From Tetrahymena thermophila SB210 (Eukaryota; Ciliophora; Oligohymenophorea; Hymenostomatida; Tetrahymenidae), in contig NW_002476536.1 of assembly GCF_000189635.1 (NCBI RefSeq), forward strand, positions 1 to 64,000: a stretch of 64,000 nucleotides of DNA. Reading direction: 5' to 3'. Every line of letters starts with the position of its first letter. Positions within the stretch are counted from its first letter, which is position 1. Made by a program: the position numbers and the translations under genes. The notes under the pieces were generated by a model that was not told where the DNA came from, made no database searches, and saw nothing but the letters and a program-made list of their open reading frames with translations. Below, piece by piece: positions 1-12,374 of the stretch.

Positions 1-62
1 TATTTATTTTATCTAATATTTTAAATTAATTTATTTTTACTGTATATATTTATTTATGTATT

Positions 63-1712
63 TCAATCATATAAATCATACAATGCTTAGACATAATATA
101 TTTATTAAGAGGAAGATAGATAATTTTTGGCAGCAATAATCTAAAAAATATTTCTTATTATATATGATTTCTATTCATTTGCAATCTTCATTATAGTCTC
201 AAAACCTTTAGATTGATTATTAAAATGTATGTTCATGTGGAATAGCTAGGCTACCAGTCCTTTGATTACACTTTTTTCATTTTCATTCTTTAGCTTAGCT
301 TCAAATGATAGAGAAAGATCATATTTGCATGGAGGCTTAAATTTCATCAAAAAATCTGAAAATTGTTCAGCGTTCGAATCATTTAAAACGATTGATAATT
401 GATTAAAATCTTTAGCAAACCAATATTTGTCGTCATTACAAATCAAAAACTTTTCACTACTGATATTCTTCTCTAGTAAAAATTCTAAAATTTTTATATT
501 TAGATTGCAATCACTTTCAAAAATCTTTTAGTTTATATTAATAATCGTCAATTCATTTAATAAGCTTTTTTATTCAATTTTAGAAGTAATTTATTATAAA
601 TAATTAAATTATCCTTCTTATATTAAAGCTTAATAAGAATTATTGTTATTTTCTTTAATCAATTCTTTAAGCGAAATGGTTCTTTCAAATAAATTAAAGG
701 CTTTAGCTATAACAAAGATAAAAGAGACAATCGAAAATACTAAGTAAATGGTTATTATAATTTGAGAAAAATAAAGCATCTTTTGTTGCTAAAATTCTTC
801 GGTGCTCAAAATATATTTAATTGCACAAAAGAATAAAACCCTTTATAACAATAGGATATAGTATCTTTTTCCTTTGCAGTAGTTCTAGTAATATGCACTG
901 ATAGGTTCTTTGTAAATAGGGTAAACAAGGAGTTCTAAATTAAATGAGCAGTACAATAAAAAACCAAAAATTTTTATAATGTTTCTGAATAAGTCGTTCC
1001 CATTAATAGTGAGAAACTGACTCTATGTTTCCTGTAAAGCTAATCCTATAACAATTACTGATTAGATAAAGAGATATGGGTAGTAGAAGTAGCTATTTTC
1101 AAGACAATAATATATTAGATATTATGTAAAGATAGAACTAAAAATAAAAATGTATTTTAGAATATTTCTAAATTTGTATGCTAAGTATCTTGTATTCAAA
1201 GATTAAACATTTATTACTTAACAATTTATAAAAGTCAAAATCGCAACTGAAAAAATTATGAAAAAGTAAAGCCTACTCTAGTTGCTGCTATCTTCAGAGT
1301 TCTATTTGCTATTAAGAATTCTGTAGGTCTGGTTTATCGAAAGATGTATAGCGATATAGTTAAATGTATCTTAAATTGTTAAGAAATACTACAATTATCT
1401 AATTTAATCAAATGCTCTAGCCTTCTAGTATTATTTTTGAATAAATCTCAATATTCTGTTGTTTGTTAATAGGTTATATTATAGATTCTACTCAAAGAAA
1501 TCAAAAGTACCTTCGAACATCTACATTGACCTTATTTAAGCCAAAAATAGACATGCATAGATAACCCACTCGTATATCCCAAAATACTAAACACCAAATA
1601 ATAAGTGCTATCCACTGAACAAGGCTAAAAAAATACCCATTACTTGGCTGAAATAGTTTTTATTGCTTCTCTACATGCAAACTAATTCTATACCAGATAT
1701 TAATTCTTTCAT
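63..1712 (-). CDS. Multi-pass membrane protein, ciliate code, function unknown
   Basis: A single open frame of 549 codons runs from the ATG at 1712-1710 to the TGA at 65-63, with many in-frame TAA/TAG codons read as Gln. No intron is needed. I see about seven to eight hydrophobic segments, at residues ~24-43, 45-60, 149-165, 185-205, 212-228, 250-270, 291-309 and 318-345. They are followed by a ~200-residue helical, soluble C-terminal region rich in Lys, Glu and Asn. The N-terminus has no cleavable signal peptide; the first membrane segment probably anchors it. A (CAAA)n tract on the coding strand lies 30-50 b upstream of the start, as also seen at the 18.3 kb gene. I do not recognise the family; a ciliate-specific transporter or receptor-like protein would fit. 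The reading frame is secure, the function is not. Confidence 0.8.
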
Positions 1713-1742
1713 CTTTTTTATCTAAATATCTATTTATTCGTA

Positions 1743-1764
1743 TTTGTTTGTTTGTTTGTTTGTT
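1743..1764. repeat. (TTTG)n microsatellite in the 5' leader of the 63-1712 gene
   Basis: Five TTTG units, reading CAAA on the coding strand, lie 30-50 b upstream of the minus-strand ATG at 1712. This is probably 5' UTR or promoter-proximal sequence. A longer CAAA tract occupies the same position relative to the gene at 16485-18269. Confidence 0.8.
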
Positions 1765-1904
1765 AGTTAGTTTTGCTTTTTTATTAACTATATCCTTATT
1801 TAATTATTTTAATTAGCTTTTCAAACAAATATTTAGAGGTTAAGTTTAGGTTTTCTTTCATATCTTTTTTATTAGCTAAAATAAATATATTTAATTCGGG
1901 TTTT

Positions 1905-2445
1905 TTTTTCTGATCAATATTTTTATCAAAAAAAGTAGCACTCATTTCATCACTCAGTCAGTCCCTGACCATAAAAATCAAAATAGCCGATTAAATAGAC
2001 TAAAACTAAAAATAAGGCTTATAATCAAAAAAGATATACAATTTTATTTCAATTTAGTAATTATGTTTATTAAGCTTTATCAAATGGCTTCTTCATATAG
2101 ATATAAAATATCAAAAAAAATAGCATTAACTATTATTTAGAGGTTTAGATAGAATCAGAATTTCTATTTTGAGTGATCTCTTATAGTCAGACGTTCTACT
2201 AATATGAATTTTGATATTAAAAGCTTTATTTTCCTGTTAATTAAAACTAATTTCTAAAAAAAACCTCAAATTAAATATTAAATTTGTTAGTAAGTTAAAA
2301 TATTGATTAGGGATTTTTACTTTCCAATCAATATAATTATCAAAAAAAAGTAGCAGTCATTCTGTTTTAGATTTAGTCACTGACCAGAAAATATAATAGC
2401 TGATCAAAAAGACTAAAATTAAAAATAAGACTCTAATCAACTAAT
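1905..2445 (+). repeat. Two-copy direct repeat (~120 b core, ~415 b period)
   Basis: The segment at ~1905-2030 is repeated at ~2325-2445. Both hold a run ATCAAAAAAAGTAGCA, a Gln/Tyr-free AT stretch around CTGACCA, then GACTAAAA and AAAAATAAG. The sequence between and after the cores is only weakly similar. This may be what remains of a tandem duplication or of a mobile-element end next to the transposase fossil at 2740. Confidence 0.6.
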
Positions 2446-2739
2446 AAAATAAGTATTAAAGCTTTATATTAAATTAGTAATAAAATTTAGTAGATAGAAA
2501 CCTTTGAGAAATTATTCTACGCAAGCATATATTTCATTTTATAAAGATAAAATATTAATTTAAAAAAGATCTAAAAATTTGAATAAGATATATAAAAATA
2601 TATATTGAAATATAGATACTTAGTTGATTGATTATTTTGAAATTTAATTTTTATCAGAAAAAAATGAAACTAATTTGATGTTTTTATTCTATAAGAAAGA
2701 TAGATTATTTTTTATGATGTTTAATATTTAGGTTGATGT

Positions 2740-3297
2740 TAAAAACTGTCTCCTAAATAATGAAATATGGTCTTTATCCTAATAAAGTCTCTCATAATAT
2801 GATTAATTAACGATACTTTTTCAAGACTAAATTTAGTAGCCAAAATAGCTCCAAAGAAACCATTTGTATCTCCAAAAAACATTGATCACAGATTAGATTG
2901 GGCTTTAGGAGTGTCTGTCTACTTAGAAGGAGGATGAAATTTAACAAATAATATTTACTGATAAAATAATAGAATCCTCTAGCAAAACAATTCTGATTGC
3001 TGCTGCCAATAGTTCCATAGTTGTAAAATAATATCTAAAATTTGAAGGTATTGAATTATTTAAATGGCCCTCTCAATCACCAGATATGAATCCGATTGAG
3101 AATGTTTGGGTATGGGTTAAAAATTAGCTAGAGATTTATTCATAAGAATAAATTTTAAGATTAAAATTAGCTATGAAAACAAGCTTAAATTGCTTTTTTC
3201 TGAGAGTGTGTACTAATTTAATAAGACACATGTATTTAAATTACTAAAATAGAATAAATGAATTAATCAAAAATGCAAGGAATTCTACAAAATATTG
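2740..3297 (+). pseudogene. Decayed Tc1/mariner (IS630 superfamily) transposase
   Basis: Three blocks in different frames match a Tc1/mariner transposase in the right order. First comes KTVSQIMKYGLYP, the end of a helix-turn-helix region, at ~2740. Next is KPFVSPKN..HRLDWAL at ~2850-2905. Last is a long block opening at IFTD (first catalytic Asp) and continuing through LFKWPSQSPDMNPIENVW at ~3065-3110 to a TGA at ~3295. The WPSQSPDMNPIENVW motif is diagnostic. There are at least two frameshifts, and the region between IFTD and the second catalytic Asp is shortened and altered: the usual DNAP.H segment is not recognisable. I found no convincing terminal inverted repeats. The copy must be inactive. 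Confidence 0.85.
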
Positions 3298-4007
3298 ATT
3301 TTTTTTTTTTCATTAATAATATTCAACATAATGCATAATAAATATTTATTTTTTTATATTTTACTTGTATTGATATCATGAAGAAGGAAGGTTAAGTGAA
3401 ATCTTCTTATATATAATATATTATTTCACCATATACTATAATAATGTATCTATCCTCTTTACAAATCGACTTTACTTTTAGACTGATAGAGTATTTATTA
3501 TCACTAAACCTGGAACTTTTTTTCAGTGTACCCTTTAGATATTAAATTCAGTTTGTGAATTTCGTTGGTTTGTGTTTTTATTTATTTTTCATTATATTTT
3601 TTTTATTTTTTTATTTTAAATTAAACCTAATCCGGGTATTAAAATACAATGCTATCTTATTCATAATATTTTAATAACTGGATGAGTAATATTTATTATA
3701 AAACTAAAGTAATTGCTAAAAAAACAAAATTTTTTAAACATCTTTTAAAAATTTATTCAAATAACATAAATCATTAATGAATATTTCATTATTTAAGCTT
3801 AAAAAATATTAAATAAATATAAATTTAACCATAATTAATTAATAATATTGATTGTATGTTTATATATTTTTAACAAATAAATATATTGTAAATCTTAAAT
3901 ATACTTTTGGTAAAGGACATTAAATTTTAAATTATCATCATTATTAATTAATTAATTAAATTACTTTAATATTTAATTTTAGTTACTCACTCAATAATAT
4001 ATATATT
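3298..4007. other. AT-rich intergenic stretch, no gene seen
   Basis: The stretch carries long A and T runs, a short TAAT repeat near 3940-3955 and no frame that looks coding. The somewhat less AT-rich segment 3380-3560 could be a remnant flanking the mariner fossil, but I cannot assign it. Confidence 0.5.
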
Positions 4008-5269
4008 TCAGTCGTAGAATAAATCTACCATTAAGTTTTTTAAACTTAGATTTAGTAGTTTTTAAATTTTCAAATTTTTGAAAATCAATACTCTTAGAAA
4101 GCATTAGTCTTTTTATTCTGCTAAAACTTCATAATATCTATGGACAAACAAGTATTTATCATTTAATACATTAGGTATATATTTTAATCTATTTTTTTCT
4201 TCTGAGTAATCCTCTGAACAATTATTTTCTTCTTCTGAGTATTCGTCCTAAGAATCACTTTCTTCTTATGATTATTCGTCAGAAAAATCACTTTTTTCTT
4301 CTTGGATTTCTAAACAAGATTTTTTAAACTTTAAAATTCTAGATAAATTTTATTCAGAATAAACTCTAAAATCTGATTTTTCATAATCTATTAGAAGTTT
4401 GTAAATATATCTATTTTAGGAATATGAATATATTTCTAAATTTTTTACTTTAGAAATATAAGATAAATCTATATCTACCAAATTCCAATTTTTATTATAT
4501 TATGAATCTCGCTCAATGCACAAACAACAGCGTCCATTAGATGGGCAATCATGTCCAGTATCTTCAAAAATGTAAACAATTAGATAAAATACTTAAATAA
4601 TTGTTTTAGGATATTGCTAAATGAAATTCTCAAGTTCTTCTATAAATGAAGAGAGTTTATAATCTTCACTGTTAAAACAATCCGTTCTTACTTGATATTT
4701 GGCTAATAGAGTATCTAAGTAGATATTATTAAGTTAACTATTTTTAATTTTAAAAGGGTTCATAATCAGAACTTAGTATTCTTTCTCTTAAAATCTATTT
4801 AGAATCAAATCTTCAAAGTATTCTTTAAGTAGAAATACAAATTCTAAATTCATTTAAAGTTATTTATTCATTTTTCTATACTGAATATCCTCAAGCATGT
4901 CTTCTTTAGCAATATTATCTTAAAAAATAATATTTTTAGGTGAAGATTCTCTTTTCTTGATAAAGCTGCTCTCACCTAAATTTAAATTCTAAAGTATTTT
5001 TGCTTTTTAGGTTATTTTTTGTTTAAGGTTTGTAAAATTTGATTTATTAGTTTAAAGAAACTTTAAATATCTTCCATTTAGTCCAATTAAATGATATTTT
5101 TTAATTTATAATCATATTTATTTTCATTTAAGTCTTATAAAAAATAAGCATTCAAAGGGGAATAAAAGTCAACATCTTAAGCTAGGCTAACCTCATGCAA
5201 AGTATATTTACCTTACGTGAAATTGAATTACAAAAACTCACTTGACTCTACTTTTTATATCTACTTCAT
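4008..5269 (-). CDS. Hypothetical protein with Cys cluster and acidic Ser/Glu repeat tail
   Basis: Coding runs from the ATG at 5269-5267 to the TGA at 4010-4008. The two halves lie in different frames. They join cleanly if complement(4976..5061), 86 b ending in TTTAG, is an intron, giving 391 residues. The donor GTTTCT is atypical, so a missing base in the A-run at 5015-5020 is the alternative. The protein is soluble-looking. A Cys-rich element GHDCPSNGRCCLC lies near residue 220, a possible metal-binding or disulfide cluster. The region around residues 300-335 repeats (S/D)(D/E)EYSEEE-like acidic units. A loosely similar H-x-C...C-x-C pattern occurs in the TmcB/C-like proteins at 34.9-64 kb, but I see no other similarity. 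The frame is fairly secure; the function is unknown. Confidence 0.65.
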
Positions 5270-6403
5270 TATGGATATGTTTTTTTTATTTTTTAATTAA
5301 TTTGATTGCTTAATCTTTTATTAGTTTATTTTTTGAAATAATTTTTAAAAATCTGATAAATTTTAATTAAGTATATGATAAATTTTGAAAAAAAATTATT
5401 TGGCTCATTAAAAAATATTTTTTATTGTATAAAGTTATATATTTATTTTATGGAATAGATAGAATAAAACAATTTTTTAAAAAGGTGTAATAATAAAAAT
5501 GCAAAATAAAATATTTCATTGATTTTTAATAAAATAAAATTTCATTTTTTAATCCATTTTTTATGCCTTTGTTTATTCAATATGGAAAATTATCTATTTA
5601 ATTCCATAAAATTAGCAAAATTAAGCAATAAATGAATATCTATTAAAATAATATAAATTAAATTGTCATATCTCAAGATAATATCCTGGGCTTTTTTATT
5701 TAAATTTAATTAAAATAAAGGCTAACTCATTCCATTTTAAATATAAAAATATGAATTTTAGTGTAAGGGTTAAGTATTTACTTATTTTTATTCAACAAAT
5801 TTAAGCTATTTTATTATTAAATGAAAAAAAAGGTACAATACATAATATAAATCTTTAAAATAAAAATGAGAAAAAAAAGAACTCTATTTAAAATCTTGAA
5901 TTAATCTAAAATATTAGTTTGCTAAAAATAAATTAATTTTGCAACAATATTAATTTCTATCTAAATAACAGATCTTTATCAAATCTTTTAATAATATATT
6001 TTTTGCTATTATATTAAATTCATTAAAAAAAATTAATTTTAGATATTGATTGATGGCTTTTAAGAATTAAAATTAATTAACAACAATTTGCAAACTGTAT
6101 TTATAAACTGTAATTTTAATATAATTTGAGAACGTGTTAATTAAAAAAAATGTTTTATATATTTTACAAAACCACAAAAATTAAAATAAAAATTAAAATT
6201 TGATTTCTCCCTGAGGTTTTATTTAAATCATGGTATCTATTTAATCATGAAAATAAAAAAAAGATAGAAATATGATTGGTGGATAATATTTCAGACACAA
6301 ATATAACTGGAATATAAAAGCTTGGCATTTATATTATTTATTATGAAATAATATAACACTAAAAGTTTCAAATTATTTGATTGTTTTTGGAGATACCATA
6401 GGG
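5270..6403. other. Gene-free AT-rich intergenic region
   Basis: This stretch separates the minus-strand gene ending at 5269 from the first composite repeat element. It is made of A/T homopolymers and ATTAAT-type words. I see no gene, RNA or repeat that I can support. Confidence 0.5.
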
Positions 6404-9400
6404 TTGCTTAAGAGGAATTAATTTATTTAAATAAATTTTATTTTTTTATAAATTATAAATAATTTATTTACTTACAAAAATAAATAAATATGAATGATAT
6501 TTATAAATATAAAAGCAATAATAAAATCTATCTATATGTTTATATTTTAGTTTAAAAAAAACTTTTTCAAAATATTATATAATATTATTCAAACATTTAA
6601 TATTTATTCATCCTTTTTTCGTCACTTCTTTATCATCAGAATACTTTTTAAAAGACAACTAATCTTTTAGATTTAAGACACTTGCTTATTACTTTGAATT
6701 TTTATGATTCGTTCATTGAGCTAAAAATTTTATAATAAATTTGTGTAAATTTTAAATAAATATCAAAATAGAATAAACTTTTAAAGTAAAATTATTTCTT
6801 AAATTAATAAATAAAATAGCATTAGTGGAAGAAAATATATAAAAAAATAAATCAAATAAAATCTATGAAATAAATTCAAAGAATTTTATTGTTTTTAATT
6901 AGTTTTTATAATTAAAAATATCACAATCCAAAACAAAAAAACTGTTTTTACTCAAGCAAAAGTGTCAAATTTGTGAGATTAATGCATTTTGCTATAGCAG
7001 AACCTAAGCCTGATGTACCTTCGTCACCAATTTAATTTAAACTTTTTAAATATTGAAGAAAAGATATCATTAAATAGTTAATTAGAAGGAAAAAATGAAC
7101 AAAAAATATGAAATCATAAGATTAATTAATAAATAAAAAAGCAAAAGTTGAAAAAAAATGATGAGCCAAATTAACGAAGAAAGAAAGAACAAAAAAAAGT
7201 AAGCACAATAAAAAGAAAAGGAAAAAAGAGCTTTATTGTTTTTAATTAGTTTTTATAATTAAAAATATCACAATCCAAAACAAAAAAACTGTTTTTACTA
7301 AAGCGAAAGTGTCAAATTTAAGAGATTAATGCAATTTGCTAAAGCAGAACCTAAGCCTGATGCACCCATTGCACCAATTTTATTCTGACTTTTTAAATAT
7401 TCAAGAAAAATTATATCCTTAAATAGTTAATTAGAAGGAAAAAATGAAGAAAAAACATGAAATAATAAGAAATTAATTAATAATAAAAGCAAAAGTTAAA
7501 AATAAAATGATGAGCTAAATTCACAATGAAAAGAAAAAGAAAATAGAGCTTTATTGTTTTTAAATTAGTTTTTATAATTAAAAATATCATAATCCAAAAC
7601 AAAAAAACTGTTTTTACTAAAGCCTAAGTGTCAAATTTGAGAGATTAATGCATTTTGCTAAAGCAGAACCTAAGTCTGATGCACCTTCATCACCAATTTA
7701 ATTCCAACTTTTTAAATATTGAAGAAAAAATAAATCATTAAATAGTTAATTAGAAGGAAAAAATGAAGAAAAAATATGAAATAATAAGATTAATTAATAA
7801 ATATAAAAGCAAAAGTTGAAAAAAAATGATGAGCCAAATTAACGAAGAAAGAAAGAACAAAAAAAGTAAGCACAATAAAAAGAAAAAGAAAAAAGAGCTT
7901 TATTGTTTTTAATTAGTTTTTATAATTAAAAATATCACAATCCAAAACAAAAAAACTATTTTTACATAAGCGAAAGTGTCAAATTTGAGAGATTAATGCA
8001 TTTTGCTAAAGCAGAACCTAAGCCTGATGTACCTTCGTCACCAATTTAATTTTAACTTTTTAAATATTGAAGAAAAAATAAATCATTAAATAGTTAATTA
8101 GAAGGAAAAAATGAAGAAAAAATATGAAATAATAAGATTAATTAATAAATAAAAAAGCAAAAGTTGAAAAAAAATGATGAGCCAAATTAACGAAGAAAGA
8201 AAGAACAAAAAAAAGTAAGCACAATAAAAAGAAAAAGAAAAAAGAGCTTTATTGTCTTTAATTAGTTTTTATAATTAAAAGTATCACAATCCAAAACAAA
8301 AAAACTGTTTTTACTAAAGCGAAAGTGTCAAATTTGAGAGATTAATGCAATTTGCTAAAGCAGAACCTAAGCCTGATGCACCCATTGCACCAATTTTATT
8401 CTGACTTTTTAAATATTCAAGAAAAATTATATCCTTAAATAGTTAATTAGAAGGAAAAAATGAAGAAAAAACATGAAATAATAAGAAATTAATTAATAAT
8501 AAAAGCAAAAGTTAAAAATAAAATGATGAGCTAAATTAACAAAGAAAGAAAGAACAAAAAAAAGCAAGCACAATAAAAAGAAAAAGAAAATAGAGCTTTA
8601 TTGTTTTTAAATTAGTTTTTATAATTAAAAATATCACAATCCAAAACAAAAAAACTGTTTTTACTCAAGCCTAAGTGTCAAATTTGAGAGATTAATGCAA
8701 TTTGTTAAAGCAGAACCTAAGCTTGATGCACCTTCGTCACCAATTTAATTGCCACTTTTTAAATATTACCATTAAATAGTTACTTAGAAGGAAAAAATCT
8801 AGAAAAAATATGAAATAATAAGAAATTAATTAATAATAAAAGCAAAAGTTGAAAATAAAATGATGAGCTAAATTAGCAAAGAAAGAAAGAATAAAAAAAA
8901 GCAAGCATAATAAAAAGAAAAAGAAAAAAGAGCTTTATTCTTTTAAATTAGTTTTTATAATTAAAAATATCACAATCCAAAACAAATAAACTGTTTTTAC
9001 ATAAGCGAAAGTGTCAAATTTGAGAGATTAATGCAATTTGTTAAAGCAGAACCTAAGCTTGATGCACCTTCGTCACCAATTTAATTGCCACTTTTTAAAT
9101 ATTGAAGAAAAAATATATCATTAAATAGAGTAAGTTGTCATACAAATTTCCAAAAAGCGAGTTTTATATACTAGTTTTTACATTTTATAAAATTAAAATT
9201 CTAAATATTTTTTCCGAATTTTTTTTCATCCCAAAGCTTTCTAAAAACTCAAAAATAAAGCTGTTTTAAGCTTATTTAGCTTTATTTATTATATATTTTG
9301 CTATTTATAAATTAAATAGGCATTTCACTCTTGTTAATTAGAAGGAAAAAATGAAGAAAAACTTTTATTAAGTATAAGTTTTAATAGCAAAAAATAAAGA

Positions 9401-10036
9401 AAAAATATCAAATTATAAAAAATGAATAATAAATAATTAATTAAAAATTGAAATGAAAATTAAGTTAAAATAACTAAAAAATTTTTGTTTTAATAAAAAT
9501 CAATAAATAATGATGATAATTTCTATAATAAAAATTATTTATTTAAATAAATTGAAATTAAAATATATAAAAAATATAAAAAATTATTAAAATAATATTT
9601 ATAAATAAAATATACCTCAGATTAATATGGAGAGCCTAATGAGATAAAAGTGAAGAGCTTAAAAACTTTTTTTATTAATTTATATTAATTTAAAGGATAT
9701 TAATAAAAAAATTAATAATTACTTCTTCTAAATTATTATAATTTTTAATCTATTATATCATTTATTATTTTTTTCAAAAATATTGAATAGCAAGCAATTT
9801 ATGAAATTTAATTAACTAATTAATTATAAATGGATAAAAAGAACAAATAAATATATTAATTAATTAATTAATTATCAAATATTAATTTATATATTTGGTT
9901 TTATGAAGGAAAAATTAATTTAACATTCATATTTTAAACTTAATATTTGTATTTAAAATATATACTTAAAAATATATATAGTAGGAATTAGAGATGGCCA
10001 GTTATTTATTTAGTCATTATTTGAAAAAATTCTAGT
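6404..10036 (+). repeat. Composite repeat element, copy 1 (left end + 7-unit array + right end)
   Basis: The element has three parts. The left end (6404 to ~6885) shares AAGAGGAATTAATTTATTTA, ATTTATTTACTTACAAAAAT and GACACTTGCTTATTACTTTG with the copies at 41249 and, inverted, at 32.6 kb. Then come about seven tandem ~320-350 b units, with CACAATCC-type anchors at 6922, 7269, 7589, 7936, 8285, 8635 and 8971. The right end (~9125-10036) carries AGCTTTATTTATTAT, CCTAATGAGATAAAA, CAAAAATATTGAATAGCAAG and GAAAAAATTCTAGTA. The right end is shared nearly base for base with copy 3 and, inverted, with copy 2. I see no terminal inverted repeats, no transposase and no obvious target-site duplication. 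It does not resemble the ciliate element families I know by structure. Confidence 0.8.
6888..9125 (+). repeat. Tandem array, ~345-b units, 7 copies
   Basis: Each unit holds, in order, a fixed 50-70 b core (TTTGAGAGATTAATGCA...CCTAAGCCTGATGCACC), a TTTTTAAATAT...ATCATTAAATAGTTA stretch, AGAAGGAAAAAATGAAGAAA, a purine-rich AAAGAAAAAGAAAA tract, GAGCTTTATTG and ATCACAATCCAAAACAAA. Two unit subtypes occur, with GCACCCATTGCACCAATTT or GCACCTTCGTCACCAATTT after the core, which suggests unequal exchange or conversion. In the ciliate code the core reads as a conserved peptide (see findings). Confidence 0.9.
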
Positions 10037-10139
10037 AGTTAAAGAATAAAATTTTCAAATATAATAAATAATATTTAATATTAATAAACAAAAAAATAGG
10101 TTAAATAAAAAGTTTTAAATAACAGTTAAATTATTTTAA

Positions 10140-11320
10140 ACTCATTTTTATAATTAAAAATATTTCAATTCAAAACAAATAAACTGTTTTTACAAAAGAT
10201 TAAGTATTAAATTTGAGAGATTAGTGCACTTTCCTAAATCAATACCTAAATTTGATGCCCCAATTGCACAAATTTAATTTCCTCTTTTTAAATATTGAAA
10301 ATATTGAAGAAAAAATATTTAATTAATTAGTTACTTAGAAGGAAAAATTGTAGAAAAAATTTGAAATTAAGAGTTATTTTTTATCAATAATAAAAGCAAA
10401 AGTTGAGAATAAAAAAATGAGTTAAATTAAGAAATATAGAAGAAGAAAAAATATAAGTACAATAAAAAAGAAAAAGAAAAATAAATCAATAAAAACTAAT
10501 AAGCAAGTTAAAAGAATTATTTATATTTTTTAAATTTGATTTTATAGATAAAAATATCAAAATCCAAAACAAATAAACTGTTTTTTACTCAAGATTAAGT
10601 GTCAAATTTGAGAATTAAGCGCAATTGGCTAAAGCAGAACCTAAGTCTGATACTCCAATTGCACCAATTTAATTGCACCTTTTTATATATTGAAGAAAAA
10701 ATATATAATTAATTAGTTACTTAAAAGGAAAAAATGAAGAAAAAATATAAAGTAATAAGAAATAAATTAATTAATAATAAAAGCAAAAGTTGAAATTAAA
10801 AAACAAGTTAAATTATGGAAGATAGAAGAAAAAAAAAACACAAGTACAAAAAAATTGAAAAACAAAAATAAATCAAATAAAAAGCTAATAAATAAATTAA
10901 AATTTATTTTTATAACTAAAAATATCACATTCAAAAACAAATAAATTGTTTTTACTCAAGATCAAGTGTCAAATATGAGATTTAAGCGCAATTTGCTATA
11001 TAGTAGAACTTAAGTATGATACCCCAATTGCACCAATTTTATAGTAACTTTTTAAATATTAAAGAAAAAATATATAATTTATTAGTTTTTTAAAAGGAAA
11101 AAATGAAGAACAAATATAAAATAATAAGAAAAATGAATTAATAATAAAAGTAAAAATTGAAAATAAAATAAATTATGGAAGATAGAAGAAAAAAAACAAG
11201 TACAAAAAAATTGAAAAAGAAAATCACAATTCAAAAAAAATAAACTATTTTTACTCAAGACTAAGTGTCAAATTTTAGATATTAGCACAATTTGCTATTC
11301 TAGGATAATTATTTCTTGAG
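10140..11320 (+). repeat. Diverged tandem array beyond element copy 1 (about 4 units)
   Basis: Four degenerate versions of the ~345-b unit have anchors near 10157, 10548, 10926 and 11224. They lie after the conserved right end of element copy 1. They retain TTTGAGA...TTA, GAAGGAAAAA and AACAAATAAACT motifs but differ far more from the units at 6.9-9.1 kb than those do from each other. The last unit is truncated around 11310. This is probably an older array that the element inserted beside or arose from. Confidence 0.75.
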
Positions 11321-12374
11321 TAAGAAATATACATTTAATTAATAGAATAATAAATATTATTTAATAAAAAATTAAAAAATTAAAAGAAATAAAAAAAAGG
11401 TTTTCTTCTAGATTCACTTCATTTCTATCCACAATACTTTCCTCCATACTATTTTATTAGTTTAAATTTCTTCCTTAATTTAATTATAATTACTAGAGGA
11501 AAAACAAAGTTAAATGTTAGATTATATATTTCCTTCTTTTTATTTTATCATCAGTTTTAATTCAAGCCATGATAAAAAAAGTAAAGAAATATAAAGTGTA
11601 TTGTTATATATTGTAGAGAGAGCTATTTAAGAATCTTTTATATCTAGATGGCTTCTTATTAATATCTTAGTAGAGCACGGTAAATATAATTTTATAATAT
11701 AATTCCTTATAAAAGTATTATCTATCTATTTATGCCTTTTATAACTACTTTTTGATAAAATTAAAATGCAAATTTTACTCTTTTTAAATTTTTCAAATAA
11801 AAATAATGAGAAATCAGTCATCTTTATCATCATATTTGTAGATGTCTTATTATTAAAAAATCAATAAATATTCATATCAAAATGTTAAAAAGAGATAAAA
11901 TAAGATTCAATTAGGATATCATTGATGATTATTTTAATTATTAAATAATATTATTTTATTCACAGCTTCGCAAGGTTTGTACATGATTTTTTTCAATTTA
12001 AACTTTTATTTGATTAGAATATTTAACTATTTAAAACATATTTGAAGTAAGTAGAAATGATTTCTGGTATATCAATTTTTAAAATTCTTGAATTCTTTTA
12101 AAAATGAATATCTTTTTTATTTTATAAAATATGGCTTAATTTCTCTCAAAATTTTGTTTAATAATTAGCAAAAAATTTAGTTATTTTATCAGGAAAGTAA
12201 TAGGGAAAATAGTAATAAAATAGATAAAGAAATTGATTGATATACATACATCATACATACATACTATCAAAAATTATATTTATAATTTATTAACTAGCAA
12301 GCAAGCAATTACATTGTGAAAAAATATAGTTTTCATTAGGATAAATATTTCAATACAAATAAGATTGATTACAA
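11321..12374. other. Intergenic/5' flank of the CC2D1-like gene
   Basis: No gene is visible here. A TACATACATCATACATACAT microsatellite at 12241-12266 and AGCAAGCAAGCAA at 12297-12307 lie just upstream of the ATG at 12375 and may belong to its 5' leader. The 11400-11560 segment is slightly richer in C but is not coding by eye. Confidence 0.5.

Noticed and set aside
6404-10036. Terminal inverted repeats on the composite element
   Set aside because: The left end (TTGNTTAAGAGG) and the complement of the right end (TACTAGAATTTTTTC) do not match, and no duplication of flanking bases is convincing in the three copies.
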